Shown: positions 8,982-17,862 of the stretch, piece by piece | Numbering within the stretch: the first letter of the stretch is position 1 | Layout of the letters: the number at the start of each line of letters is the position of its first letter | Source: Salinisphaera sp. LB1 | GTDB lineage: Bacteria > Pseudomonadota > Gammaproteobacteria > Nevskiales > Salinisphaeraceae | Direction of reading: 5' to 3' | DNA length: 64,000 nt | Assembly (NCBI RefSeq): GCF_003177035.1 | Contig: NZ_CP029488.1 | Span: 2,108,001 to 2,172,000, forward strand | The notes under the pieces: model-generated | Told to the model about the DNA's origin: nothing | Seen by the model: only the letters and a program-made list of their open reading frames with translations | Databases searched by the model: none | Translations under genes and position numbers: made by a program

Positions 8982-9620
8982 TCAGGAACCGCTGGACGAT
9001 GCCGGCTGGTTGCCCAGCGCCGAATCCAGAATATTGATCACGGCGTTGTAGTTGGTGCTTTGATTATGCAACGCCTCGAACACGGCATAGCCGTACGGTT
9101 TGATGTGATGCGGCCCGCCGCGCTGATGCGGATTGGCGCCGTGGTTGAGCATGAAATGAACCATCTTGGGATCGTTGCGTTTGATGGCGAACAGCAACGG
9201 CGTGAGATGCTTCGAATCGGCGCGCGGATCGACCGCATTCACCTTGCCGCCATGCTTGAGATAGGCCTTGGCGCAACCATAGGCATCGGCCAGCGCGCCC
9301 TCGTGCTGAAAGATCTGGACCAGGCCGCCTGCCTGTTTGATCGCCTGGATGTCGGCCTTGTCGTGGTCGCTGGCGCAGTAGCGCTCGGCGGGCGATTCGG
9401 CCGGCTTTTGCGTCGCGGCCGCGGCTTTTTCATTCGGTGTCGGCTTGTTCGCTGCGCCGTTGCCTGACGCGTTTCCGGCCGGCGAGGACGTCGATGACGC
9501 CGGGGCCTGGCCGGGCGAGGGCTGGTTTGGCGCCGGGGCATGTCGCAACGCGCCCGTGCCGTAAATCGCCGCACCGATGATCGCGATGACGACGATCGCC
9601 GCGATACCGCCTTTTTTCAC
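8982..9620 (-). CDS. membrane-anchored ankyrin-repeat-like protein
   Basis: A 212-residue protein starting at GTG 9620, chosen because AAGGAG sits 7 nt upstream; the longer frame above it is antisense to prpB. Residues 3-22 form a signal anchor (KKGGIAAIVVIAIIGAAIYG). A Pro/Ala/Ser/Gly-rich linker to about residue 75 follows. The C-terminal globular part carries one clear ankyrin unit, LTPLLFAIKRNDPKMVHFML then NHGANPHQRG, with weaker repeats on each side. It contains two cysteines (CASDHD and GCAKAY) that could pair in the periplasm. Function is unknown; a periplasmic interaction module is the reasonable inference. Confidence 0.78.
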   Translation of the reverse strand: MKKGGIAAIVVIAIIGAAIYGTGALRHAPAPNQPSPGQAPASSTSSPAGNASGNGAANKPTPNEKAAAATQKPAESPAERYCASDHDKADIQAIKQAGGLVQIFQHEGALADAYGCAKAYLKHGGKVNAVDPRADSKHLTPLLFAIKRNDPKMVHFMLNHGANPHQRGGPHHIKPYGYAVFEALHNQSTNYNAVINILDSALGNQPASSSGS

Positions 9621-9633
9621 CAGGATCTCCTTG

Positions 9634-10506
9634 TTACTGGGAATCGTGCGACTGACCGAACAGTGCGTCGAGCTTGTCCTCGAAAGCGTGGTAGCCGAGA
9701 TGTTCGTAGAGCTCGTCACGGGTCTGCATGGTGTGCAGCGCCGGCTTCTGGGTGCCGTGTTCGCGAATCGTGCGATATACATCGAGGGCGGCATTGGCCA
9801 TCGCGCGCGAGGCCGAGAGCGGGTACAGGACCATCGCCACGCCCTGAGTCGCCAGTTGATCGGTGGTGTAGAGTTCGGTGGCGCCGAATTCGGTGATGTT
9901 GGCCAGTACCGGCACGCCCAGCGCGGTAAAGCGCGCATACATCGCCAGATCCGTCATCGCCTCGGCGAAGATATAGTCGGCGCCGGCCTCCACGCAGGCC
10001 GCGGCGCGTTCGACCGCGGCATCCAGGCCTTCCACGGCGAGCGCATCGGTACGCGCCATGATCTTCATCTCGTCGCGGGCGTCCACCGCGGCCTTGACGC
10101 GATCGACCATTTCGTCCTGCGAGACGATTTCCTTACCCGGCCGGTGGCCGCAGCGCTTGGCGGCGACCTGGTCCTCGATATGCACGGCCGCCGCACCGGC
10201 ACCTTCCATGAGCTTGATCGAGCGCGCGATGTTGAACGCGCTGCCCCAGCCGGTATCGACGTCGACCAGCAGCGGCGTGTCGGTCGCATAGGTGATCCGG
10301 CGCACATCCTCGAGCACGTCGTTCATCGTGGTCATGCCCAGATCCGGCAGGCCGTACGACCAGTTGGCCACGCCGCCCCCGGATAGATAGACCGCGTTGA
10401 AGCCGGAATGCGCGGCGAGCATGGCCGCGTAGGCATTGATCGCGCCCACGATCTGCAGCGGCTGTTCCTTTTCGAGTGCGGCGGCAAAGCGTTGCGGTGC
10501 GGTCAT
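9634..10506 (-). CDS. prpB: methylisocitrate lyase (isocitrate lyase/PEP mutase superfamily)
   Basis: A 290-residue TIM-barrel lyase. The catalytic loop [13 protein letters not shown] matches the KRCGHRP consensus of 2-methylisocitrate lyase, which splits 2-methylisocitrate into pyruvate and succinate in the propionate-degrading methylcitrate cycle. [37 protein letters not shown] (Mg ligands) and VHIEDQV are also present. No prpC, prpD or prpR is next to it, so it is detached from the usual prp operon. Closely related oxaloacetate decarboxylases or phosphonopyruvate hydrolases lack this exact loop, so prpB is favoured. Confidence 0.9.
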   Translation of the reverse strand: MTAPQRFAAALEKEQPLQIVGAINAYAAMLAAHSGFNAVYLSGGGVANWSYGLPDLGMTTMNDVLEDVRRITYATDTPLLVDVDTGWGSAFNIARSIKLMEGAGAAAVHIEDQVAAKRCGHRPGKEIVSQDEMVDRVKAAVDARDEMKIMARTDALAVEGLDAAVERAAACVEAGADYIFAEAMTDLAMYARFTALGVPVLANITEFGATELYTTDQLATQGVAMVLYPLSASRAMANAALDVYRTIREHGTQKPALHTMQTRDELYEHLGYHAFEDKLDALFGQSHDSQ

Positions 10507-11200
10507 GGCGACGATGTCAGTGGGGGATGTCGCCGGTCAGCTTAACGCAGGGGTCGTGCGTTGTGGCCGGCTGAGGGGCATTTCGTTGTCATTTACAGAT
10601 GGGGGCGCGGTGCGAGACGGCGGCGCGCACGCGCCCGTTGTGGTGTATGGATTTGATCTGCGAGGCTTGTTAGAGGCTGGTTTCGCGCTGATGTGCGACG
10701 CATCAATTTGCGTCCGAGTAGCGGCCTTGCGATTCGCGGTTGTAAGTCTGGATCTCGGGGCTGAGTTTGGATATTGGGGTTGGTTGATTCCCGGTTTCGC
10801 ACTGATGTGCGAGTCACTTTCGTTTGCTTGTCCAAACGAAAGTAACCAAAGAAAACGACACCCGCATCGGCGCCGGCTTTGCCGGTCCACTCCGATGCTC
10901 GCGGCGACGGTATGCGGCAAAAACTCGGGCCGCTTTGGCGGCCCTCAAACAGCTTGCCGCACCGGCGCAATGCGCCGGACACCCGTCGCCGCTGCGCGTC
11001 TCCGTCGCCTCAGACGGGCAGGAATACAGGCAATCCCCGCTCGGCTTGGCGGGCCCGGGCCGTATTGGGTCCCCGCCCGGCCGTCGTTGTAGGTCGGCTT
11101 GGGCCGCAGGCCGTAAGCCGACACGGCCACGCGCGCCCGTCCGATTATGCTCCGCTAATTCAGTCAGCGCGTGCCCAGAGCGTGGCTTCTGGCCGACACC
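10507..11200. other. 694-bp non-coding stretch with dispersed repeat
   Basis: No credible gene is seen; frames here are short and look like shadows. The stretch contains the imperfect direct repeat and hairpin described at 10679-10843 and then GC-rich sequence with several small inverted repeats (for example around 11036-11060). It separates prpB from the 3' end of the aldehyde dehydrogenase. Confidence 0.6.
10679..10843. repeat. imperfect direct repeat plus 11-bp-stem hairpin, dispersed-repeat type
   Basis: GGTTTCGCGCTGATGTGCGA at 10679-10698 recurs with one change at 10793-10812. Directly after the second copy ACTTTCGTTTG (10816-10826) pairs perfectly with CAAACGAAAGT (10833-10843) across a 6-nt loop, followed by AACCAAAGAAAA. 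This hairpin resembles an intergenic repeat common in gammaproteobacteria that is often mis-annotated as short hypothetical proteins. Family identity is from memory, not a search. Confidence 0.65.
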
Positions 11201-12667
11201 TTAGGTCAACCACCGCACCGCAAACCGAATGAACCAGCGGGTGAAGGCGTTGTAGGGCGGCCGGAACAGAAACGCCAGCGAGAAGCGGTCGCGCAGCACG
11301 CTGCGTTCGTGCGAAAAAGCCCGGTAGCCGTAGTGGCCGTGGCTGTTGCCGATGCCGGAGTTGTTCACGCCGCCGAAGGGCAGTTGGCCGTGCAGGAAAT
11401 GCATCATCGCCTGGTTCACGCAGGAGCCGCCGGCACTGGTGCGCGACAGCACTGTTTCGATGACGTAGTTGTCGGTGGCGTAGATATACAGCGCCAATGG
11501 CTTCGGCCGCGCGTTGATGGCCGCGATGGGCTGTTCGATATCGGTGTAGGTGAGAATCGGCAGCAGCGGGCCGAAGATCTCTTCCTGCATGATGCGGGCA
11601 TTTTCGTCCACCTGTGTGAGCAGGGTGGGGGCCAGGAAACGATCGTCGTTGGCCGGCACCGTGCCCACCGGCAGCTCGGCGCCGCGTTCGATGGCGTCGT
11701 CGAGCAGGCCGCGCACGCGCTCGTAGTGTTTGTCGTTGACGATGCGGCAATAGTCGCCGTTGTCGGCCAGCTTTTCACGCGCGCCGTAGAGCGAATCCAG
11801 TGCGTCGCGGCAGGCGGCGATGAAATCGTTGCGGATGGCCTCGTGCACGTAAACATAGTCCGGCGCGATGCAGGTTTGGCCATTGTTGGCGAACTTGCCC
11901 CAGACCAGCGTCGTGGCGGCGGTCTTGAGCTTGGCCGAGCGGTCGACGATGACCGGCGACTTGCCGCCCAGCTCGAGCGTGACCGAGGTCAGATGCTTGG
12001 CCGCCGCGCCCATCACGATGCGGCCGACCGCTGGCGAGCCGGTGAAAAAGATATGGTCGAACGGCAGTTCCAGCAGCCGCTGCGACGTCTCGACCGCGCC
12101 CTGCACGACCGCGACTTCATCTTCGTCGAACAGTTCGGCCAGGAACTCGGCCAGAAAAGCCGCGCAGTGCGGTGTCATTTCGGAGGGCTTGAGGATGACC
12201 GTATTGCCGGCGGCGATCGCCGAGACCAGCGGGCCGAGCGACAGATTGATCGGGTAGTTCCAGGGCGAGATGATCAGGCATACGCCGCGCGGCTCGGTGC
12301 GCACTTCGGCCCGGGTGCCGAACATGAGCAGGGTGGGGCGCTTGCGCTTCGGCCGCATCCAGGACTTGAGCTTTTGCATCGCGTGATGCGCTTCGGCCAC
12401 CACCGGCAGGATCTCGGTGACTTCCACCTCGGCGGCCGGCTTGGCGAAATCCGCATGGCAGGCAGCGTGGATCGCCTCGCGCCTTGCGAACATCAACGCG
12501 CGCAGGCGCGCGAGCTTAGCGATACGCTCGGCCGCGTTGGATGTCCGCAGCACCAGCGCCTTGGCTTGTTGTGCTTCGAACAGCCGATGGATACGTCCGG
12601 CATCGGTATCGGCCATGCTGTCGTCTACGGTATCGGCAGTCGGGTTTGGCTGCGCCGCGCTGTTCAT
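11201..12667 (-). CDS. coniferyl-type aldehyde dehydrogenase (ALDH class 3 like)
   Basis: A 488-residue NAD(P)-dependent aldehyde dehydrogenase. It has ISPWNYPINLSLGPLVSAIA (substrate/cofactor entry), LKPSEMTP, FTGSPAVGR, the catalytic Glu in VTLELGGKSP, the catalytic Cys in NNGQTCIAPDYV, and EEIFGPLLPILTY. The PWNYP pattern and the hydrophobic C-terminal tail (FLFRPPYNAFTRWFIRFAVR) fit the membrane-associated class 3 or coniferyl aldehyde dehydrogenase group. Start 12667 was chosen for the GGGAGGAG site just upstream; the huge upstream frame is antisense to alkB. Divergent pairing with alkB suggests it oxidises the fatty aldehydes made from alkanes. Confidence 0.9.
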   Translation of the reverse strand: MNSAAQPNPTADTVDDSMADTDAGRIHRLFEAQQAKALVLRTSNAAERIAKLARLRALMFARREAIHAACHADFAKPAAEVEVTEILPVVAEAHHAMQKLKSWMRPKRKRPTLLMFGTRAEVRTEPRGVCLIISPWNYPINLSLGPLVSAIAAGNTVILKPSEMTPHCAAFLAEFLAELFDEDEVAVVQGAVETSQRLLELPFDHIFFTGSPAVGRIVMGAAAKHLTSVTLELGGKSPVIVDRSAKLKTAATTLVWGKFANNGQTCIAPDYVYVHEAIRNDFIAACRDALDSLYGAREKLADNGDYCRIVNDKHYERVRGLLDDAIERGAELPVGTVPANDDRFLAPTLLTQVDENARIMQEEIFGPLLPILTYTDIEQPIAAINARPKPLALYIYATDNYVIETVLSRTSAGGSCVNQAMMHFLHGQLPFGGVNNSGIGNSHGHYGYRAFSHERSVLRDRFSLAFLFRPPYNAFTRWFIRFAVRWLT

Positions 12668-12804
12668 AGGCTCCTCCCGGCGCGATGGCGCCGCTTTCAT
12701 GTTTTTGTACCCGTCTGCTCGACAACTGTCGAACATGGCCGCGCTCGTCGATGGGGTCGGCCGCGGGGTGCGGCGAGTTGACCCGGTGACCTCGGCGTCA
12801 TAAA

Positions 12805-12822
12805 TTACATCGTATAATGTAA
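12805..12822. promoter_or_regulatory. palindromic operator candidate between aldehyde dehydrogenase and alkB
   Basis: TTACAT (12805-12810) and ATGTAA (12817-12822) form a perfect 6-bp inverted repeat around a 6-bp AT-rich spacer, in the 273-bp divergent region. The local AT-rich run (about 12800-12830) also looks promoter-like. A TetR- or GntR-like repressor could bind here and co-regulate both genes, but no regulator gene is adjacent. Confidence 0.45.
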
Positions 12823-12940
12823 ATAATACAGCGATGAGTGGCGTTCGGTTCGCCGGCATGGCTGTCGAGCCGGCGCTTTGTCTGATACGACGGGGCGTGC
12901 CGGCATCGTGCGCCGTACAAAAGGCCCCAGGAGGCGCGTC

Positions 12941-14116
12941 ATGAGCGATGCACCGATCAGTCTTGCCGAAGCTCGGGCCTACGACAAAAAACGCTGGCTG
13001 TGGCCGATGGGGTTCGGCATCGTCATGCTGGTGGCCGCGGCCACGCTGGCGGGTTGGCTGAGTGGTTTGACGGTACTGATGTTTGCCGGACCCATCACGG
13101 TGTACGGCATCGTGCCGTTGCTCGATTTCACCATCGGCAAGGACAGTAGCAATCCGCCCGAGCGCGTGCTGGCCGCGCTCGAAGACGATCCGTTCTATCG
13201 TTACTCGACCTATATCTACGTGCTGGTGCAGCTGGTGCTGTTCGTCGGTGTGTGCGCCATCGTGGGTACGCAACCGCTCACCATCGGGCAGTGGCTGGGG
13301 TTCGTCTCGACCATCGGCATGCTGTCGGGCATTTCCATCAACACGGCCCATGAACTCGGACACAAAAACACGGTGATCGAGAGCTGGCTGGCCAAGATTG
13401 CACTCGCGCCGGTGGCCTATGGCCATTTTTATGTCGAGCACAACTTCGGCCACCACAGCCGCGTAGCCACACCGGAGGACCCGGCCAGCGCACGCATGGG
13501 CGAATCGTTCTGGCGCTTCCTGCCGCGCACCGTGCTCGGTAGTGCGCGTTCGGCCTGGCATATCGAGAAGCGCCGGCTGGCGCGCAAGGGGCTTTCGACG
13601 TGGTCGCCGCGCAACGAAGTGCTGCAGTCCTGGGGCATGACGGCCGTGCTCTGGATCGGGATGGTGGCGGCATTCGGCATTCAGCTGTTGCCGTTTCTGA
13701 TCGTGCAGGCCGTGCTCGGCGCCTCGCTGCTGGAGGCCGTCAACTACTGCGAGCACTACGGCCTGCTGCGTCAGAAAGACGCCAACGGGCGCTACCAGCG
13801 CTGCCGGCCGGAGCATTCCTGGAACAACGACCACATCGTGACCAACATCTTCCTGTTCCATTTGCAACGGCATTCCGATCATCACGCCCATCCGACCCGG
13901 CGCTATCAGTCGCTGCGGCATTTCGACGAGGCCCCGGAGCTGCCCACGGGGTATGCCGGCATGATCGTGCTCGCCTATGTGCCGTGGCTCTGGTATCGCG
14001 TCATGGATCCGCGCGTGGCCAATCATTATGGTGGCGACATTCGGCGGGCCAATCTCGATCCGCGCCATCGCGACCGGCTCCTGGCGCGGTATCCGCCGCC
14101 GCTGACGTCGCCGTGA
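12941..14116 (+). CDS. alkB: alkane 1-monooxygenase
   Basis: A 391-residue integral membrane di-iron hydroxylase that converts n-alkanes to 1-alkanols using electrons from rubredoxin. All histidine boxes are present: HELGHK (137-142), EHNFGHH (166-172) and LQRHSDHH (308-315), plus the alkane-hydroxylase signature NYCEHYGL (268-275). Around six hydrophobic segments precede and separate the boxes. The ATG at 12941 has AGGAGG 8 nt upstream; the longer frame lacks support. There is no fused rubredoxin domain; a free rubredoxin gene follows after a strong terminator. It is divergent from an aldehyde dehydrogenase that would act two steps later. Confidence 0.96.
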   Translation: MSDAPISLAEARAYDKKRWLWPMGFGIVMLVAAATLAGWLSGLTVLMFAGPITVYGIVPLLDFTIGKDSSNPPERVLAALEDDPFYRYSTYIYVLVQLVLFVGVCAIVGTQPLTIGQWLGFVSTIGMLSGISINTAHELGHKNTVIESWLAKIALAPVAYGHFYVEHNFGHHSRVATPEDPASARMGESFWRFLPRTVLGSARSAWHIEKRRLARKGLSTWSPRNEVLQSWGMTAVLWIGMVAAFGIQLLPFLIVQAVLGASLLEAVNYCEHYGLLRQKDANGRYQRCRPEHSWNNDHIVTNIFLFHLQRHSDHHAHPTRRYQSLRHFDEAPELPTGYAGMIVLAYVPWLWYRVMDPRVANHYGGDIRRANLDPRHRDRLLARYPPPLTSP

Positions 14117-14173
14117 CGACGGCCTTCATCGCCGCCGCGGCGGTGTTTTGGTAGCCTTGAGCGTAGTTTCAAA

Positions 14174-14204
14174 GGGCGCTGCCTCCCGGCAGCGCCCGTT
14201 TTTT
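14174..14204 (+). terminator. rho-independent terminator after alkB
   Basis: GGGCGCTGCC (14174-14183) and GGCAGCGCCC (14188-14197) form a perfect 10-bp stem with a TCCC loop, followed by GTTTTTT. It lies 58 bp after the alkB stop and before the rubredoxin gene, so the two are probably separate transcripts or joined only by read-through. Confidence 0.9.
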
Positions 14205-14232
14205 GATCAACATGGTCTAGCGAGAGCGAGCA

Positions 14233-14400
14233 ATGAAGAAGTGGCAATGCATCGTCTGCGGGTTCGAATACGACGAAGCCGAGGGGATTCCGGACGAGGG
14301 AATCGCGCCCGGCACCAAGTGGGAAGACATCCCCGACGACTGGACCTGCCCCGATTGCGGTGCGCCCAAGGACGACTTCGAAATGATGGAAGTCGACTAA
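14233..14400 (+). CDS. rubredoxin
   Basis: A 55-residue rubredoxin with one Fe(Cys)4 centre, carrying electrons to AlkB. The two knuckles are CIVCG (Cys6, Cys9) and CPDCG (Cys39, Cys42); [20 protein letters not shown] is the family core. It fits the AlkG2/RubA type that can work with alkane hydroxylase. It lies between alkB and the rubredoxin reductase gene (143 bp downstream), completing the electron chain NADH to reductase to rubredoxin to AlkB. The ribosome-binding site is weak (GAGCGAG). Confidence 0.97.
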   Translation: MKKWQCIVCGFEYDEAEGIPDEGIAPGTKWEDIPDDWTCPDCGAPKDDFEMMEVD

Positions 14401-14543
14401 CGCATCGCGCGATGCGTCGCGTGAGCGTTGCGCGCCGGCCCGCGGCACCGACGACACTCGCGATTCCACGGGCCGTTGGCCCCACCGGGCGCCCGGCGCC
14501 TGGCGGGGCGCGCCGGCCCTGAACGTCAAAGAGGCACGAGCGC

Positions 14544-15701
14544 ATGGACCCGATCATCATCATCGGCACCGGACTGGCCGGCTACAGCGTGGCCCGGGAA
14601 TTCCGCAAGCACGACACCGCCACGCCGGTGATTCTCATCACCCGCGACGATGGCGCGAGCTACTACAAGCCCGATATCTCCGAGGCCCATGCCAAGGACA
14701 AGGGGGCCGACGAACTGGTGCAGAAGACGGCCGAGGAAATGGCCGCGATGCTCGATGCCACCGTGCGCACGCACGAACAGGTCGAGGCCATCGACCGCGA
14801 GGCGCATCAGGTGCAACTGGCCAGCGACACGTTGGGTTATTCCAGGCTGGTGCTGGCCTGGGGCGCCGATCCGATCGTGCTGAACCTGGCCGGCGATGCC
14901 GCGGACCGTGTCCACAAGGTCAACAACCTGATGGATTATCGCGCGTTTCGCGATAATCTCGAGGCGGGTTCGCACGTGGTGATTCTCGGCGCCGGGTTGA
15001 TTGGCTGCGAGTTTGCCAACGACCTGATCCAGTACGGTTACAAGGTCTCGGTGGCCGATCCGGCCGGCTGGCCGCTCGCCCAGCTCGTGCCGGAAGCCGC
15101 GGGCGAGGCGGTCAAGAGCGCACTGGCCCACGCCGGGGTCGATTGGCATCTGGGGCACGCGGCCACCGGCGTGCATCAGGGGGACGACGATCGCTACCAT
15201 GTCGTGCTCGACAACGACTCGCAGATCAATGCCGATGTCGTGCTCTCGGCGGTCGGCCTCAGGGCCGGCACCGCGCTGGCCGAGGCGGCCGGACTTGAGG
15301 TCGACCGCGGCATCGTGGTGGATCGTACGCTGGTGACCTCGGATCCCGATATCTACGCGCTCGGCGACTGTGCCGAGGTCGACGGCCACTGGCGGCCTTA
15401 CGTGGCCCCGCTCATGCAATGCGCGCGCACGCTGGGCAAGACGTTGGCCGCGGGCGCGGATGACGAGCCCGGCCAGGTCAAGTACCCGACGCTGCCGATC
15501 ATCATCAAGACCCACGTCTGCCCGGTGATCGTCTACCCGCCGGTCAACCCGCACGGCGAGTGGCAGATCGAGCGCGACGGCACGGCGGTGGAAGGGCGCT
15601 TTGTCGACGGCGACGGTCGGCTGCAGGGTTTCGTGCTCACCGGCGAGGCTACGCAAAAGCGCCGCGATTACATCAAGGAAGCCCCGGCGCTGCTGGACTG
15701 A
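14544..15701 (+). CDS. rubredoxin-NAD(+) reductase
   Basis: A 385-residue FAD/NAD(P) two-dinucleotide-fold flavoprotein that reduces rubredoxin. Residues 4-16 IIIIGTGLAGYSVA bind FAD, SYYKPDISEAHAKDK (about residues 36-50) is typical of RubB/AlkT-type enzymes, VVILGAGLIGCEFANDL (about 147-163) binds NAD(P)H, and DIYALGDCAEV (about 268-278) is the second FAD motif. The C-terminal part carries KTHVCPVIVYPP. Start ATG 14544 has an AGAGG site nearby. It follows the rubredoxin gene, giving a complete alkane hydroxylase electron chain. Confidence 0.95.
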   Translation: MDPIIIIGTGLAGYSVAREFRKHDTATPVILITRDDGASYYKPDISEAHAKDKGADELVQKTAEEMAAMLDATVRTHEQVEAIDREAHQVQLASDTLGYSRLVLAWGADPIVLNLAGDAADRVHKVNNLMDYRAFRDNLEAGSHVVILGAGLIGCEFANDLIQYGYKVSVADPAGWPLAQLVPEAAGEAVKSALAHAGVDWHLGHAATGVHQGDDDRYHVVLDNDSQINADVVLSAVGLRAGTALAEAAGLEVDRGIVVDRTLVTSDPDIYALGDCAEVDGHWRPYVAPLMQCARTLGKTLAAGADDEPGQVKYPTLPIIIKTHVCPVIVYPPVNPHGEWQIERDGTAVEGRFVDGDGRLQGFVLTGEATQKRRDYIKEAPALLD

Positions 15702-15794
15702 TCGCCGCGCCGCCGTGCCGGGTGCACCGTGATCGGGTGGATGGCGCGCCCGCCAGTGCCGGCTCGAAGCGGCGCCTGCCGCCCGGGGTTTGAT

Positions 15795-16385
15795 CTACCG
15801 CCGGGCGCGCCGCGCCCCAAGCCAGAACCAGACAACGACGATCAGGAAGGCGGCCGCGCACAGATAAGACAACGGCTTGAGATAATGCTCGATCGCGCCC
15901 CAGTGCGCGCCGAATTCGTAGCCGGCCACGGCCAGCGCCAGATTCCACGGCAATGAGCCGAGCAGGGAATACAGCAGGAAGCGGCCCAGCGGCATCTCGC
16001 CGATACCGGCCGGCAGCGAGATGAAGGTCCGGAAGGCCGGCAGCAGGCGGGTCACGAACACCGTGACCTCACCGTAGTGCGCGAACCACGCTTCAGCGCG
16101 CTCCAAATGTCGTTCGTTGAGCCATATATAGCGGCCGTAGCGCCGGATCAGCGGCCGGCCGCCCCGACGGCCCACGACATAGGCGATCCAGCTGCCGGCC
16201 ACGTTGCCGAGGGTGGCCGCCGCGACCACGCCCCACAGCGACAGCGCGCCCTGAAATGCGAGAAATCCCGCCGCCGGCACCACGAGTTCGCTCGGGATCG
16301 GGATACAGGCGGATTCCAGCGCGCTCAACACGAAGACGGCCAGCAGACCGTAGTGTTGGACGAAGGCGGTCAGGGCATCAGACAC
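15795..16385 (-). CDS. DedA-family membrane protein
   Basis: A 196-residue inner-membrane protein. ESACIPIPSELVVPAAGFLA, GNVAGSWIAYVVGRRGGRP and FVTRLLPAFRTFISLPAGIG are the family signatures, including the re-entrant loop residues of the DedA/VTT fold. DedA proteins are lipid (undecaprenyl-phosphate or phospholipid) flippases. The start is a GTG at 16385 preceded by GGAG; no ATG exists in the right place. It is 22 bp downstream of the FAD oxidoreductase gene on the same strand, probably co-transcribed. Confidence 0.92.
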   Translation of the reverse strand: MSDALTAFVQHYGLLAVFVLSALESACIPIPSELVVPAAGFLAFQGALSLWGVVAAATLGNVAGSWIAYVVGRRGGRPLIRRYGRYIWLNERHLERAEAWFAHYGEVTVFVTRLLPAFRTFISLPAGIGEMPLGRFLLYSLLGSLPWNLALAVAGYEFGAHWGAIEHYLKPLSYLCAAAFLIVVVWFWLGARRARR

Positions 16386-16407
16386 AAATATTCTCCGGGA
16401 TAAGCGC

Positions 16408-17589
16408 TCAGGAAACGGCGGCTGCCGCCATCGGGGCGGGGCTCGTCGTGCGCCCTGCCAGCGTGGCCAGAACGCGCCCGGCCAGGCGCGCGCCCTTGAT
16501 ATTGCCGGCCATCGGCCCGAGCTGCAGGCTGGCCGGGCGCCCGGCGACGTGCAGGCCGGGCGCGGCTGCCAGCTCGCGATCCAGATGCAGATGGCCGGCA
16601 GCGTCGGTGGCCAGATCGAAATCCGCGATCGCCCGGCCCAGTACGCTGTCGGCATCGGGCCGATTGCCAAAGCCGGTGGCCAGGATCACGCGCTCGGCGT
16701 CGATGCGACGGCCGTCGGCCAGCACCACGCCGGCTGCGCACAGCCGTGCCGGTTCGCCCCGTCGCCAGGCGAGCGCGCCGCTGGCCAGCGCCGATGTGAT
16801 GGCGCTGTAAATATCCGGCGGCAGCGTGCCGGGTTGCCGTGCCTGGGCGAGCAGTGCCGTGCGCTCGGCCCACGAGGCGTCGGCGAACGGTGCCAGGCAG
16901 CGCGGGCCGGCATAGCACGGGTCGGAATCGAAATCCGCGCGCACCGGCGGCTGGCGCGTGAGCCAGCACACGCGATGCCCGGCGCCGATGGCCCGCAGGG
17001 CGAGCTGGGCGCCGGTGATACCGCCGCCCACGATTACCGTGGCGCGGCCGGGGGCGCCGAGCGCGAAATGCCAATCGAAGACATGTTCGGCCGCTTCGAG
17101 CCCGGCCGGACGATAAGGGCGGTTCGGGCCGGTCGCCAGCACGACGCGTCGGGCCGTCGGGGCGTCGTCGTCGAGTTCGACACGCCAGGTCCCGTGTTCT
17201 CGGCTCAGGCGCCGCGCGCGGCGCGGTATATGCCGCGGTGTGCCCAGTTCGGCCCGGGCGTGGGCGTCGAACAGGGCCAGTAACGGGCGGCGGTAGTAGC
17301 CGAGTGCGTGGGCTTCGTCGTAGCCACGCGCGGCGGCGAAACGCCGCAGGCTGTCGGCCCGCGCGCCGAGATGATGCGCGTTGGAAGAGCGCAGGTAGCG
17401 CATACCACAGGCCGCGGCCCGGGCCCGCCAGGCGGCCATCGCCGGCATCGGATCGACCACGGCGAGCCGGGCCGCGGGCGCGGCCTGGGCGATCGAGGCG
17501 GCGATGAAGCGGCCGTGCGGGCCGCCGCCGATGACGAGCCAGTCGTAATCGGTCGGGGCGCGCGGGTGGCCTTGTACGGTCGTGGTCAT
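16408..17589 (-). CDS. FAD/NAD(P)-binding oxidoreductase of unknown substrate
   Basis: A 393-residue flavoprotein. DWLVIGGGPHGRFIAASIA near residue 16 is an FAD-binding Rossmann motif; RATVIVGGGITGAQLALRA (about 183-201) is a second dinucleotide-binding motif; RVILATGFGNRPDADSVLG and AGRPASLQLGPMAGNIKGAR follow. The layout resembles the FAD-NAD(P)-binding group related to lysine/ornithine N-monooxygenases and flavin-containing monooxygenases, but no substrate can be named. It precedes dedA by 22 bp. It is Ala/Arg-rich like the rest of the core genome, so not recently acquired. Confidence 0.8.
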   Translation of the reverse strand: MTTTVQGHPRAPTDYDWLVIGGGPHGRFIAASIAQAAPAARLAVVDPMPAMAAWRARAAACGMRYLRSSNAHHLGARADSLRRFAAARGYDEAHALGYYRRPLLALFDAHARAELGTPRHIPRRARRLSREHGTWRVELDDDAPTARRVVLATGPNRPYRPAGLEAAEHVFDWHFALGAPGRATVIVGGGITGAQLALRAIGAGHRVCWLTRQPPVRADFDSDPCYAGPRCLAPFADASWAERTALLAQARQPGTLPPDIYSAITSALASGALAWRRGEPARLCAAGVVLADGRRIDAERVILATGFGNRPDADSVLGRAIADFDLATDAAGHLHLDRELAAAPGLHVAGRPASLQLGPMAGNIKGARLAGRVLATLAGRTTSPAPMAAAAVS

Positions 17590-17862
17590 ATGTCCGGTTC
17601 GACCGGCCTTGCAATGGCCGTGATCCTATCATTCGGCCGCGAACAAAACCGAGATGCTGGCCCCAAGCGATTGCGTGTGCTCGCTTCGGCGCACCAGCGA
17701 GCGCCGGTCCGGCTTTGCGGTTTTGCAGGCGCCCGGGGCGGACTGTTAACGAGAATCAGAACGGCTCAAACACCGGTAAAAAAGCTGTGTTAAAACGCCG
17801 GCCTGTTGGGCGAGCCGCACCCCGGCTTGCTGTTTGGAACCCGGCGCACGAGAGGGAACATG

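Noticed and set aside
10507-11200. Short hypothetical proteins over the repeat (e.g. frames around 10593-10982)
   Set aside because: They arise from the dispersed repeat sequence and lack independent coding signs.
12668-14068. Long N-terminal extension of the aldehyde dehydrogenase frame
   Set aside because: It is antisense to alkB; a strong Shine-Dalgarno and the natural protein start are at 12667.
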